From NCBI GenBank assembly GCA_026393755.1, contig JAPKZO010000040.1, positions 1 through 39,310 of the forward strand: a DNA stretch of 39,310 nt, in the 5' to 3' direction. The notes below the pieces were generated by a model. That model was not told the DNA's origin and did no database searches. It saw only the letters and a list, made by a program, of their open reading frames with translations. How positions within the stretch are numbered: the first letter of the stretch is position 1; each line of letters begins with the position of its first letter. Below, piece by piece: positions 30,810 to 39,310 of the stretch. The DNA is from Acidobacteriota bacterium (GTDB lineage: Bacteria > Acidobacteriota > Vicinamibacteria > Vicinamibacterales > JAKQTR01). The translations under genes and the position numbers were made by a program.

Positions 30810-30827
30810 TCACGGGCTGTTCCTTCC

Positions 30828-33800
30828 CTACTTCGGGTCGAGCTTCCTTCCCGCGTCGAGGCTGTCGAAACTCAGGATGGTGTTGAACACCAGGAAGTAG
30901 CTGCCGATCGTCTCGCCGCGATAGATCGGGTTATTGGCGAAGAGCACGACGTGGCCCTTCCCCACCGGCACGTCGACCACGACCGGCCGCTGAGCGATGT
31001 CGCTGCCTCCGTCAAGCAGGCCTGACACCAGCAGTGACGACTGCGCGTCGAAGCGCACCGCCACGCGGGGCCGGAACGCCGGTGGAATCAGGTTCGCCGG
31101 GTTCCGCTTCATCTGTTCCTCCGTCGGCAGCGAGTACTGCCACGGCTGCGTGACCGGCGGCGTCGGCAGCGGCTTGAGATTGGTCGCTTCGTACGCCGGG
31201 CGCCCCTGCACCTGGTCCGGATCATCTGGCGTGCCGCGGCCGGTCGGCCTCGAACCGCCGCCACCGCCCCCGCGACCTCCCGCCGCTTGCCCCGCCGTAG
31301 CTGCCGAAGGCAGCGAAGGCGGGCCTCCGCGCCCGCCGCCTCCGCCCGCCGTCGCGCTGACGCCGAAACTCTCGCCGTCGCTGTACATCGCCAGATTGTC
31401 GGGCACGCCGTAGACGATCGGGCTCGCCTCATCCACGAGCTTCGTCCGCAGCAGCGATCCGACGACGCGCGTCGATGAGCCGGCGCGGTTCAGGCTGACG
31501 CCGTACGCGAAGTTGTTGGTCAGGGCGAACTCGGCACTGCTGTTCGAGCCGATGTACACGCCGCCCTTGTTGATGAACTCGCGCAGATGCATCAGGCCCT
31601 CGAGGCCCATGCCAATCCGCGTGTCGTCGGTCTGCGCAAACGTGCCGATGTTGGGCATCTCCGGCGACTGCTTCCATGGAATCGGATTCTTCCAGAGCGG
31701 TGTGCCCTCGACCGCTCCCTGCCCGCCGCCGGGTCCGAAGATGATGACATCGTACTTGTCGCGGAGATTGGCCGTCTTCGCGACCGTCTCCGGATCGATA
31801 TAGTCGTAGGGCACCTTGTAGATGTCGAACGCCTGGCGCCACCAGCCTTCTGTCTGGGTGTTGCTCCACTGGTGCAGGATGGCGATGCGAGCCGGGCGCG
31901 CCGGGTGCGTCTTGACCGTCGGGGCCGCCGCGAGCGCCACCGCCGTCAGACCCAGCTCGGTCGCGGCCTTCTCGAGCTCCGGCCGCCCGACGCCGCGGAT
32001 GATGAACGTCCCGCGCCTGAACTTGGTGCCTTCAGCCTCGAACGGGTCCTCGGCGAGTTGGATGTCCGCAGCCTTCAGCATGTAGCGCAGGGTGACCAGG
32101 GTGTTGTCGGCGTTGTGATTGATCGCGAAGATCGTTCCCTGGCCGACCGTGATGCCGCCCGGCGCCTTGACGTCACCCTTTACCAGTTCCATCGGTGCTT
32201 CGAGCACCTTGGTGTCGGTGATGCGCACGGCCTGCACGCCGAACGCTTCCGGGAACGTCCAGCCCGTGTCGTCGTACGGCCGGGTCTGCGGATCGTTGGG
32301 CGCCCAGTACTGATAATCGAGCAGGGCGTCGGCGATCCGCGAGTAGGGCTGATCCATCCGGATGATGTAGCTGTCGGCCGGGAACTCCTTGGTCTGAGGA
32401 GCTGGGGGTTTGGCCGGCTGCGCGGGTGTCGGGGTCTCGCCCGCTTCTCCTGCCGTCGCGGCGCCTGCAGCGCCCGCCCCACGACCGCCCCGCCCGCCAC
32501 GGCCACCAGCGGCTGGCGCGGCTTTGGCGGGCAGCGTCACGGTGAAGGCCGCCGTCGCGCGCGAGATCTCGACCGCCTGCTTCTGCAACACCCGCAGCAT
32601 CTCGGCTTGCGCCCCGAGGCGCGGGTCGCTGGCCGGCAGAACGTACGCCGCGGGCCCCTCGACAGTCGGCTTGAGAATCGAGCGCTTGCTCTTGTCGTAG
32701 AAGTTCCGCAGGAAGTACGCGCGGTTGTTGGCGAAGTAATTGAGCGACACGATGATGCCGGTCTGCTCGTAGTTGTTGTTGTTGCGCAGCGACCACCGGA
32801 CGCGCGCCAGCGGCGGATTCTGCCGCCACCACGTGCGCGCGGTCGCGCTGCCGGTGAGCGTCCGCTCTTCGGTGTCCGCGTTCCCGCCGTTGCCGAACGT
32901 TTCGTACAGCCGGCTGATGCCGTTGTGCAGCGCCGCCATGAACATCAGATAGCCCGGCGACCACGTGTCGAACGTGCCGTAGGCGAAGACGCCCGGCATA
33001 CCCATCCGGGTCATCTCGTTGACGTTGTTCCAGCCGATCATCTGCCATTCGTTGGTCAGAATCGGATCGAGCCACGCATTGAACGGGCCGTTGCCGACGG
33101 TGTTGTCGTACAGGAACGACCCGGATTCGTGCAGGTCGTGCAGCACCTGCGCCTTCCAGCCCAGATACGTGTTGAGCACGTTCTGCGACAGCTTGAGCGT
33201 CAGCCCCATGGCGTCGCGGTTGTTGTCGTGGGCGACGTAATGGCCCGAATAGATCACGCTCGGCGGCGTGTCGTCCGGGTGCTTCTTCTTCCACTCGTAG
33301 ACATCGACGGCCCGATCGCGGCCATCCGGCTCGACCACGGGCGTGATGACGGTGATCACGTGCTCGCGGATGTTCCGGATGTACGGGCTGTCGTCAACGG
33401 CCAGGCGGTACGCCAGTTCCATCAGGGCCGTCGGCGCCCCGGCTTCGGTCGCGTGGATGGCGCCGGTGATGTAGTAGACGGGCGTGGCGCGGTTCGCGAT
33501 CTCGTCGGCCACGGCATCGTTCATCTTGATCGTGCGCGGGTCGGCGAGCTTGGCGAGATCGGCCGCGTTCTTGTCGAGTTTCGCCATCAGCGGCTCGGAC
33601 GCGATCGCCACGGCAATCATCTCCCGGCCCTCCTCGGTCGTGCCGATGGAGAACACCTTGACGCGCGGCGTCGATTTCGCCAGGAGGCGCATGTAGTCGT
33701 GCACCTCCTTCGTGTACGGCAGCTTGCCCGGCGAGCCGGCAATGTCGCCCAGGATCGCCTTCGGCGTCGGCACGGTCTTCGACGCGGGCATGTAATCGAT

Positions 33801-34040
33801 GACCGGCGACAGGAAGAACGTCTCGGTCGTGTATTCCTTGATCTTCTTCGTGTACTCCTCGTCTATCGCCTGCTCCGGCGCCCGGCCCGGCCTCGCCGTG
33901 GAGAGCGCCGCGTCAGTCAGCGGCTTGGGAGACTGACCGGCCCCGGCCCCGCCGGCCGCGAGCCACGCGGGCAGGGACAACAGCAACACGGCGAGGAGAA
34001 GACGCGTCACAGACCTGTGGTTGGGCATCGGGATTCTCAT
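30828..34040 (-). CDS. Very large secreted M14-type zinc carboxypeptidase
   Basis: 1,070 residues. A signal peptide (RLLLAVLLLSLPAWLAAGG) precedes an M14 domain with GAIHATEAGAP (H196 and E199 as zinc ligands), VVEPDGRDR, NNRDAMG and LHDLHESGSF (H304 as third ligand). After the catalytic part come low-complexity inserts: a GGRGGRGGRGAG run followed by an AGEAGETPTPAQPAKPP linker, and later GGGGRGG and GGRGGGGGG stretches. Further beta-rich domains and a glutamine-amidotransferase-like fold (DVIIFGPGGGQGA, GGVYIGSNSSAEFAL) follow. Such large M14 proteins are frequent in Acidobacteriota-like genomes and degrade peptides outside the cell. An alternative start lies at 34028. Confidence 0.85.
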   Translation of the reverse strand: MRIPMPNHRSVTRLLLAVLLLSLPAWLAAGGAGAGQSPKPLTDAALSTARPGRAPEQAIDEEYTKKIKEYTTETFFLSPVIDYMPASKTVPTPKAILGDIAGSPGKLPYTKEVHDYMRLLAKSTPRVKVFSIGTTEEGREMIAVAIASEPLMAKLDKNAADLAKLADPRTIKMNDAVADEIANRATPVYYITGAIHATEAGAPTALMELAYRLAVDDSPYIRNIREHVITVITPVVEPDGRDRAVDVYEWKKKHPDDTPPSVIYSGHYVAHDNNRDAMGLTLKLSQNVLNTYLGWKAQVLHDLHESGSFLYDNTVGNGPFNAWLDPILTNEWQMIGWNNVNEMTRMGMPGVFAYGTFDTWSPGYLMFMAALHNGISRLYETFGNGGNADTEERTLTGSATARTWWRQNPPLARVRWSLRNNNNYEQTGIIVSLNYFANNRAYFLRNFYDKSKRSILKPTVEGPAAYVLPASDPRLGAQAEMLRVLQKQAVEISRATAAFTVTLPAKAAPAAGGRGGRGGRGAGAAGAATAGEAGETPTPAQPAKPPAPQTKEFPADSYIIRMDQPYSRIADALLDYQYWAPNDPQTRPYDDTGWTFPEAFGVQAVRITDTKVLEAPMELVKGDVKAPGGITVGQGTIFAINHNADNTLVTLRYMLKAADIQLAEDPFEAEGTKFRRGTFIIRGVGRPELEKAATELGLTAVALAAAPTVKTHPARPARIAILHQWSNTQTEGWWRQAFDIYKVPYDYIDPETVAKTANLRDKYDVIIFGPGGGQGAVEGTPLWKNPIPWKQSPEMPNIGTFAQTDDTRIGMGLEGLMHLREFINKGGVYIGSNSSAEFALTNNFAYGVSLNRAGSSTRVVGSLLRTKLVDEASPIVYGVPDNLAMYSDGESFGVSATAGGGGGRGGPPSLPSAATAGQAAGGRGGGGGGSRPTGRGTPDDPDQVQGRPAYEATNLKPLPTPPVTQPWQYSLPTEEQMKRNPANLIPPAFRPRVAVRFDAQSSLLVSGLLDGGSDIAQRPVVVDVPVGKGHVVLFANNPIYRGETIGSYFLVFNTILSFDSLDAGRKLDPK

Positions 34041-34085
34041 GAAGCGGAATTGTAGTCGAGATTCGGGAAATGGGGTCGGAGAGGC

Positions 34086-36203
34086 TCAGTACATCGCGCC
34101 AATGATCAGGGAGGCCACGATTGTGCCTGCCGCCAGGCGTGTGGCCCCTGCGAACCGATCGGACAGATGCCGATCCAGGATCTTCAGTGCGACAGCCATC
34201 ACGGCTCCCCACGCCGCGCCGGCCATCAGCATGTTGCGCGGCGTCGGATGCAGGCCGGCGGCGTACATTCCCGCGCTGATGAGACAGGGGATGCTGGCCG
34301 CCGCAATGCCCCGGCCCAGCGCGCGCACGGCCCGGCGCCACCACCGACGCCTGCGCGCGGGGATCTGCGACTCGGACGCGCGGCCGGACCACCAGGCCCA
34401 CGATCCCCACAACAGCGCGACGCCCAGGCCCGCAAGAACCAGCGCCCGCCCGAATTGCCAGACGGCGGCGGCATAGTAGGAGCCCTTCAACACGAACACG
34501 AGGTAGTCCTTCATGAGCGCCGAATCCGAGTGGCGCACGTCCGTCTTCTTCATCCGCGCCACCATGCCGGCGCGCATCCCTCGGAACTGCTCCATCAGGT
34601 CGGCCGTCATGCCAGGAACCTGCGCAAAGTCGTCCACGGTCGCAAACCACCCGCGCCCGTCCCGTGTGCGAACAATCGCCGAGGCCAGAGCGGGCGACAC
34701 GCCGGGAACCGAGAGCAGGTCGGTGACGTCGGCGGCATTCAGGTCGAAGGTGAGCGAAGTCGGCACCGCGAAATACCGGAAGAGCCCCATCCCGAATTCG
34801 ACACCGGGCACGACCATCCACAACGAGGGGCCCATGTTGCCGTCAATCCGTGCGTGACCGGCGATCAACCGCTGGCGCAGTCCTGCGAGATAACCCGGCT
34901 CGGCATGGCGCCTGACGGCGTCCTTATCGACCGTGACACCGCGAGTCACGTCAAGGAAGACGTCGTAGACGGCGGCCGCCTCGTCTGGAAAGCGCGCCGC
35001 ATAGCCGCGGACCAGCTCAATCGCCGGCCATTCACCCCACGCAAACTGCCGATGGAACACGTCGAACAACTTGAGGTAGACGTTTTCGGCCGGCGCAATC
35101 GCGCCGCGCATCTCAACGTCCGCGCCAAGCGCGGCCTGACCAGGCAGAAGGAACGGTTCATAGAACGCCCGTTCGCGATACGTGTTCCGCAGCCGCTCGT
35201 CGCTTGCGAGGCGGTAGAACAGCGTCGCGATCACACCTTCGCTGGCCATCATCTCCGGCCCGTTCTTCAGCTCGCCGTCGGGCGACGGCGGCATCACGTC
35301 GCGGAACATGCGCGCTTCACGCGCGGGCCGGCTGCCGTCGAGAAGCGCTCCGGGCAGGGTGAGCCGGTGCGCGAAGACATTGCGGCGAACCGGTTCGTCG
35401 CGTAGCCGCTGCTCCGCCGGGCCGTGCCATCGGAGGAACCGGAGATTCGCCGGGCAGATCCAGCAGCCGTCGACCTGCTCCCGCGCGAACCGGCCGTACC
35501 ACAACTGCTCGAATGCGGACGCGGATTCGCCTCGATGGGACTGCCATGCTGCCCCGGAATAATGGTCCAGCGACATCGGCTGAAAGTGCTCGCCCCATCC
35601 TTCCGTAAACGCGTACCACGCGTCTGTCTTGACAGTGATGAAATGAATGGCGCTCGACGCGCGCTGCGACGGTGGTCCCGCCAGCGCCGTCATCACGAGG
35701 TGCCCGAGCTCGTGGGCATAGATGGCCTCGAGGCCTTCAACATTGCCGGGCTGCAGGTCGCGCTCGCCGACCACCATGTCGACAAACGGCACGTCCGCCT
35801 TGCGCGAAAGCGATCCGCCGGGCTGCTCGAGCCAGAAGCTCTCGGACGGGAACCCGCCCTGCCGATCGGAGAGAAACAGAAACGCGGGTTCGGTCAGCAC
35901 GGCGCGCTGCGATGGCGGCAAGGCCGGATCCCGAGACAAGTACGTCCTGGCGCGCTGGCTCAACCGCAGGACCAGCTGGCCGTATCCGGCCGGCGCAGCC
36001 ATGATGCCTGCGGCGCGGGCGGCGATGGGATCGCGCTCGGGGCTTGCCGGCACGAGCACATCAGCGCCGCTCTTGTCCGGAGCCGGCTTCGCACTGCGAC
36101 GAAGCAGCACGATGGGTACGGTTGCGGCAGGTTGCGCCTGCACGAGAGCGGACGGCAGAAGCGTGATCGTGATGAAGGCGAGCAGCCAACGCGCGGTTGT
36201 CAT
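34086..36203 (-). CDS. Exported HExxH metalloprotease-like protein with helix-hairpin-helix and membrane tail
   Basis: 705 residues from ATG 36203. A signal peptide (RWLLAFITITLLPSALVQAQ) is followed by a gluzincin-like domain: IYAHELGHLVM (H164, E165, H168) and FTEGWGEHFQ (E201/E205), where the second glutamate region may supply the third zinc ligand. A long helical region follows. Residues 487-545 form a ComEA-like helix-hairpin-helix pair (DLNAADVTDLLSVPGVSPAL, WFATVDDFAQVPGM). The last 125 residues carry four predicted membrane helices (582-605, 632-650, 657-675, 687-704). I know no characterised protein with this order. An alternative ATG at 36224 adds seven residues. Confidence 0.65.
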   Translation of the reverse strand: MTTARWLLAFITITLLPSALVQAQPAATVPIVLLRRSAKPAPDKSGADVLVPASPERDPIAARAAGIMAAPAGYGQLVLRLSQRARTYLSRDPALPPSQRAVLTEPAFLFLSDRQGGFPSESFWLEQPGGSLSRKADVPFVDMVVGERDLQPGNVEGLEAIYAHELGHLVMTALAGPPSQRASSAIHFITVKTDAWYAFTEGWGEHFQPMSLDHYSGAAWQSHRGESASAFEQLWYGRFAREQVDGCWICPANLRFLRWHGPAEQRLRDEPVRRNVFAHRLTLPGALLDGSRPAREARMFRDVMPPSPDGELKNGPEMMASEGVIATLFYRLASDERLRNTYRERAFYEPFLLPGQAALGADVEMRGAIAPAENVYLKLFDVFHRQFAWGEWPAIELVRGYAARFPDEAAAVYDVFLDVTRGVTVDKDAVRRHAEPGYLAGLRQRLIAGHARIDGNMGPSLWMVVPGVEFGMGLFRYFAVPTSLTFDLNAADVTDLLSVPGVSPALASAIVRTRDGRGWFATVDDFAQVPGMTADLMEQFRGMRAGMVARMKKTDVRHSDSALMKDYLVFVLKGSYYAAAVWQFGRALVLAGLGVALLWGSWAWWSGRASESQIPARRRRWWRRAVRALGRGIAAASIPCLISAGMYAAGLHPTPRNMLMAGAAWGAVMAVALKILDRHLSDRFAGATRLAAGTIVASLIIGAMY

Positions 36204-36307
36204 GCTGTGTCTCTGGTTGTGCACTCAGAGACCTAGACGGAGGAACCCTCGGGCGAGTTCCAGTCGAGCAAGGCGCAGTCATTGCCCCCGGGATTCCGAT
36301 TTCCGGC

Positions 36308-38149
36308 TCAGCAGTGGTCGGGCGCCAGAATTTCCATCACACCGTCGATGCGGCCGAGCGGAGCGGCCACCTGAACACCGGCCATCTCTCCGCGTACCTG
36401 TCGGTACGTCTCGTGGGCAATCGCGACGCCTTCGGCGAACGCCTCTTCCTTGGTCGTCGTCTTCCGCATCCGCTCGAGAATGTCCGGCGGCACACTGGCG
36501 CCGGGCACTTCGTTGTTCATGAACTCGGCGTTGCGGTACGACACGAGCGGCCAGATCCCGCAGAGCAACGGAATCTTGATCTGCTCGACCCGTTTCGCGA
36601 AGCGCTCGAGGATGCGCAGATCGAACACGGGCTGCGTCACCATGTACTCGGCACCCGCTTCGATCTTCCAGTCGAGCCGGCGCAATTCGTTGTCGAGATT
36701 GATCGCGCCCGGATTGACGCCGACCCCGACGCTGAATCCGCTCGGCTCGCCGATGGGATTGCTGGCCAGATCGAGCCCGTGGTTCAGGCGATTGATCAGG
36801 TTGACCAGGCCGATGGCATCGACATCGAAGACGGCCGTGGCGTCGGGATAATTGCCGAGCTTGGGCGGGTCGCCGGTGACGGCGAGGATGTTCCGCACGC
36901 CGAGCGCCCACGCGCCCAGCAGATCCGATTGCATGCCGATCACGTTCCGGTCGCGACACGCAAAATGCAGGACGGTCTCGATTCCGACATCCCGCTTGAT
37001 CAGCACCGCCAGCGCAAGCGCCGACATCCGCGCGGAGGCGCGCGGGCCGTCCGGGATGTTGATCGCGTCCACGCCGAAGTGGTGCAACTCCCTGGCCTTC
37101 GCGACTTCGCGCTGCGGCGAAACCCCGCGCGGCGACACCAGTTCCACCAGCGTCACGAACTCTCCGCGCAGCAGCCGGTTCGCCAGGCGCGACTTGTCGG
37201 CCTTCTCGTACACCTTGACGGCCTCGGGGGCCTGCACGGAAAGGTCGCGGACACCGACGTCCATCCGGTGCGCGGGCTGCAGTGCCTGCACGGCCCGCCG
37301 GATCGCGCGGATGTGATCCGGGTTGGTGCCGCAGCAGCCGCCGACAATGGTCGCCCCGGTCTGGATGAAGCGCTTCGCGTACTCCCCGATGTACTCCGGC
37401 GACGTCATGTAGATGTAGCGCCCGCCCACGTTCTGCGGCACGCCCGCGTTTGGCTGCACGGCCAGCGGCAGCGTCGTCAAGGTCTTCAGATGCTCGAGCG
37501 CCTCCAGCATCGCGCGCGGGCCGATCGAGCAGTTCAAGCCGACCGCATCCAGTTCGTAGCCGGCCACGCCCTGAATGAAGCTCTCGAGCGTCGCTCCGCT
37601 GATCAGCACCCCTTCGTCGTTGACCGTGACCTGGGCGAGGATCGGGATCGACGGGTCCAGGTCCTTGACGGCGCGGATGGCCTGTTCCAGTTCCTTCACG
37701 AGTCCGAACGTCTCGAGCACGATCAGATCGACGCCGCCGTCGAGCAGGCCCCGAATCTGCACCTTGAAGGCGTCCCGCACCTCGTCGTACGACAGCGCGC
37801 TCAGCGGCTCGATCTGCACGCCGAGCGGCCCGACCGACCCGGCCACCAGCGCCGCGCCCTTCGCGGCGGTCACGGCCAGTTCGGCGCCGCGCTTGTTGAG
37901 TTCGTACACCTTCGGTTCCAGCCCGTGCGGCGCGAGCTTGAACTGGTTGGCGCCAAACGTGTTGGTCTCGATGACGTCGGCGCCCGCATTCACGTAGTCC
38001 CGGTGCACCTGGAGGACGATGTCCGGGTTGGTGAGGTTGAGCTCGTCGAAGCAGGTGTTGATGAAGATCCCTTTCTCGTAGAGATAGGTCCCCACCCCTC
38101 CGTCGAACACGATGATCTCGTCCCGGAGCCGATCTCTGAAGCTCTTCAT
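36308..38149 (-). CDS. Bifunctional homocysteine S-methyltransferase / methylenetetrahydrofolate reductase
   Basis: 613 residues. Residues 1-290 are the zinc-dependent homocysteine methyltransferase domain (FDGGVGTYLY, ADVIETNTFGANQF, GLNCSIGP with C207, GGCCGTNPDHI with C272-C273; these cysteines bind zinc). Residues 325 to 600 are the FAD-dependent reductase TIM barrel (VTLVELVSPRGV, VTGDPPKLGNYP, MVTQPVFDL). Fused enzymes of this type (YitJ-like) couple formation of methyl-tetrahydrofolate to methionine synthesis. A foldable leader lies upstream (38177-38238), and the gene diverges from the one at 38299. Confidence 0.92.
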   Translation of the reverse strand: MKSFRDRLRDEIIVFDGGVGTYLYEKGIFINTCFDELNLTNPDIVLQVHRDYVNAGADVIETNTFGANQFKLAPHGLEPKVYELNKRGAELAVTAAKGAALVAGSVGPLGVQIEPLSALSYDEVRDAFKVQIRGLLDGGVDLIVLETFGLVKELEQAIRAVKDLDPSIPILAQVTVNDEGVLISGATLESFIQGVAGYELDAVGLNCSIGPRAMLEALEHLKTLTTLPLAVQPNAGVPQNVGGRYIYMTSPEYIGEYAKRFIQTGATIVGGCCGTNPDHIRAIRRAVQALQPAHRMDVGVRDLSVQAPEAVKVYEKADKSRLANRLLRGEFVTLVELVSPRGVSPQREVAKARELHHFGVDAINIPDGPRASARMSALALAVLIKRDVGIETVLHFACRDRNVIGMQSDLLGAWALGVRNILAVTGDPPKLGNYPDATAVFDVDAIGLVNLINRLNHGLDLASNPIGEPSGFSVGVGVNPGAINLDNELRRLDWKIEAGAEYMVTQPVFDLRILERFAKRVEQIKIPLLCGIWPLVSYRNAEFMNNEVPGASVPPDILERMRKTTTKEEAFAEGVAIAHETYRQVRGEMAGVQVAAPLGRIDGVMEILAPDHC

Positions 38150-38176
38150 ATGCCTCGCATTGTCGTCCAGCGATGA

Positions 38177-38238
38177 GGCCTGTGTCTACTGGGAGCGCCC
38201 CTTCGCACAGCGGCGCAACTGCCGCTTTGACACAGCCC
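38177..38238 (-). ncRNA. Possible structured leader RNA upstream of the methionine-synthesis gene
   Basis: On the minus strand GGGCTGTGTC (38238-38229) can pair with GACACAGGCC (38186-38177) except for one mismatch, enclosing a perfect hairpin AGCGGC-AGTTGC-GCCGCT (38226-38209) and a second short GC stem. The layout is a multi-stem RNA 28 bp upstream of a methyl-cycle gene. It does not show the conserved sequence of the SAM or SAH riboswitches I know. It may also be a divergent operator. Confidence 0.35.
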
Positions 38239-38298
38239 GGAAGAGATGGATACTTGCGAATCGCCGGCGTCATCAATCCGTCCCGCAAAGGAACATCC

Positions 38299-39310
38299 AT
38301 GTATCCACCCGCGCGTATCCGCTTCGGTGTTGCCATTGGAATCGCAAGCGTCAGCATCATGCTGGCTGGCATGCCGGCCCAACAACCCGCCGGGCCAGGG
38401 GCTGGGACAGCCGTCGAACAGACGTCGCCCGGGGCAAGGCCACCCGCGACACTCGTCGCCAGCTTCGACGGTCTCGGCGTGGGATTTGACGGGCCGCAGG
38501 GATCATCCGCAGTGCGCAACCCGTCGGACAACAGCCTGGCCGTCGGTCCCGATCACATTGTCCAGACCGTCAATTCGCGGATGGCCATCTTCACGAAGAA
38601 GGGCAAGCGGTTCGATACGACAGGGCGCGCGCTGTACGGGTCGGTGGCCACCAACAACGTGTTCAAGGGTTTTGGCGGGACCTGCGAGTCGACCAACAAC
38701 GGGGATGCCGTCGTCCGCTATGACCAGCTCGCCGACCGCTGGCTGATCGTGATGCCCATCTTCAGGCGCGCGGCGGCGAGGCCCGATCAGCCTGGCGAGT
38801 GGAAGGCCAGTGACACTGCATACCTTAGTCCGCCGGGACGGCCGAATCAGCCAGGGCCGGCGGTCGCGCTGGTGGCTCCCCCGCCGCCACCTCCGCCGCC
38901 GCCCGTGCAGCCGGGACAGGAAGCGCCACGAGGCCAGGCTGGCCCGCCCCCGCGAGGCGCGGCTGGCGGACGCGGGGCCGAAGCGCCGACAGGCCCGTAC
39001 GCGATGTGTTATGCCATCAGCGTCGGGCCGGATCCGTTTGGTCCGTACTATCGATACGAGTTCCTGAGGCCGCTCTTTCCGGACTACCCGCGTCCCGCGG
39101 TCTGGCCCGATGGCTACTACGTCCCGACGAGCACGGGCGACGACCCGATTTCGGAGACGATTACCACCCAGAAGCACGCCTGCGTCGTCGATCGCGCAAA
39201 GATGCTGAAGGGCGAACCCGCAACCGAGCAATGCCTGGTTATCAACAATGTCGGCTTCCTGAACAACGCGGATCTCGATGGAAGGAACCTGCCACCCGCC
39301 GGCGCTCCCA
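38299..39310 (+). CDS. Large exported protein, incomplete at the right edge
   Basis: ATG 38299 with AAAGGAA upstream opens a frame that remains open to the window end (337 codons). The first residues form a signal peptide (RFGVAIGIASVSIMLAG). Then VASFDGLGVGFDGPQGSSAV, SLAVGPDHIVQTVNSRMAIF and DQLADRWLIVMPIF follow, a pattern of exported beta-propeller-like proteins. A proline-rich run (APPPPPPPPPVQPG) and an RG/GG stretch interrupt it before YAMCYAISVGPDPFGPYYRY. There are cysteines (CESTNNG, CYAISVG, HACVVD) that could form disulfides. Function is unknown; the C-terminus lies outside the window. Confidence 0.7.
   Translation, partial: MYPPARIRFGVAIGIASVSIMLAGMPAQQPAGPGAGTAVEQTSPGARPPATLVASFDGLGVGFDGPQGSSAVRNPSDNSLAVGPDHIVQTVNSRMAIFTKKGKRFDTTGRALYGSVATNNVFKGFGGTCESTNNGDAVVRYDQLADRWLIVMPIFRRAAARPDQPGEWKASDTAYLSPPGRPNQPGPAVALVAPPPPPPPPPVQPGQEAPRGQAGPPPRGAAGGRGAEAPTGPYAMCYAISVGPDPFGPYYRYEFLRPLFPDYPRPAVWPDGYYVPTSTGDDPISETITTQKHACVVDRAKMLKGEPATEQCLVINNVGFLNNADLDGRNLPPAGAP

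Noticed and set aside
31587-34055. An 822-codon plus-strand open frame opposite the M14 peptidase gene.
   Set aside because: The translation is arginine/valine/histidine-rich without domains. The minus strand has a signal peptide and zinc motifs in one continuous gene.
36197-38176. A 659-codon plus-strand frame opposite the methyltransferase/reductase gene.
   Set aside because: No recognisable domain. The minus strand has two well-conserved enzyme domains over its whole length.
38150-38298. A SAM or SAH riboswitch upstream of the methionine-synthesis gene.
   Set aside because: The conserved core sequences of the riboswitch classes I know are absent; only generic stems are seen, so I report a candidate structure instead.
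1-39310. CRISPR array or prophage structural genes.
   Set aside because: No regularly spaced short repeats and no phage head, tail or lysis genes are seen; the only phage-like trace is the integrase fragment at 1111-1266.

Overview
The window is GC-rich bacterial DNA. Many large secreted enzymes with proline-rich or RG/GG-rich stretches, FtsX/MacB-type permeases, GH127 and GH20 glycosidases, M14 peptidases and decayed accessory DNA suggest an Acidobacteriota-like soil or sediment heterotroph, possibly Vicinamibacteria. That placement is inference: there is no rRNA or other phylogenetic marker here.

Positions 1-7,400 are an accessory region. I read it as the remnant of an integron-type gene-cassette array without a visible integron integrase. 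Three full attC-like sites (166-238, 2043-2117, 5334-5430) and one half site (6045-6077) share one geometry: paired arms with two unpaired bases six base pairs apart. Two toxin-antitoxin modules sit inside near-textbook cassettes. VapBC (1288-1997) and HicAB (5592-6013) each start at a GTTGGGC core and end at an attC whose inverse core is the exact complement, GCCCAAC. BrnTA (296-819) follows the first attC. A 212-bp direct repeat holding the 3' half of a tRNA-His gene flanks the VapBC cassette, next to a piece of tyrosine integrase; this looks like the scar of a tRNA-targeting element. Between these lie broken genes: a secreted barrel-like protein, a frameshifted M15 peptidase, an antitoxin tail and a sialidase-like protein. 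A second VapBC (6740-7407) and two REP-like hairpins close the region.

Positions 7,474-21,550 look like ordinary chromosome. They hold a secreted SAM methyltransferase, a ribose-type sugar ABC transporter (binding protein, ATPase, permease), a secreted GH20 hexosaminidase, a DASS/SLC13 anion transporter, a MacA-like adaptor with two FtsX-type permeases but no ATPase, a universal stress protein and an Nramp metal transporter. The ABC transporter and hexosaminidase together suggest amino-sugar scavenging.

Positions 21,656-30,134 hold two tRNA-Arg genes (CCG and TCG), a glycine-zipper envelope protein, an unknown cytosolic protein, a TAT-exported GH127 enzyme, an AbrB/VapC module and a secreted LolA-like protein. 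A decayed hydrogenase locus follows: a C-terminal piece of the NiFe large subunit, a histidine-kinase piece and an intact maturation protease.

Positions 30,237-39,310 hold a DEDDh exonuclease, a very large M14 carboxypeptidase, an unusual HExxH protease with a helix-hairpin-helix and membrane tail, a bifunctional homocysteine methyltransferase/methylenetetrahydrofolate reductase with a foldable leader, and the start of a secreted protein that runs off the right edge.
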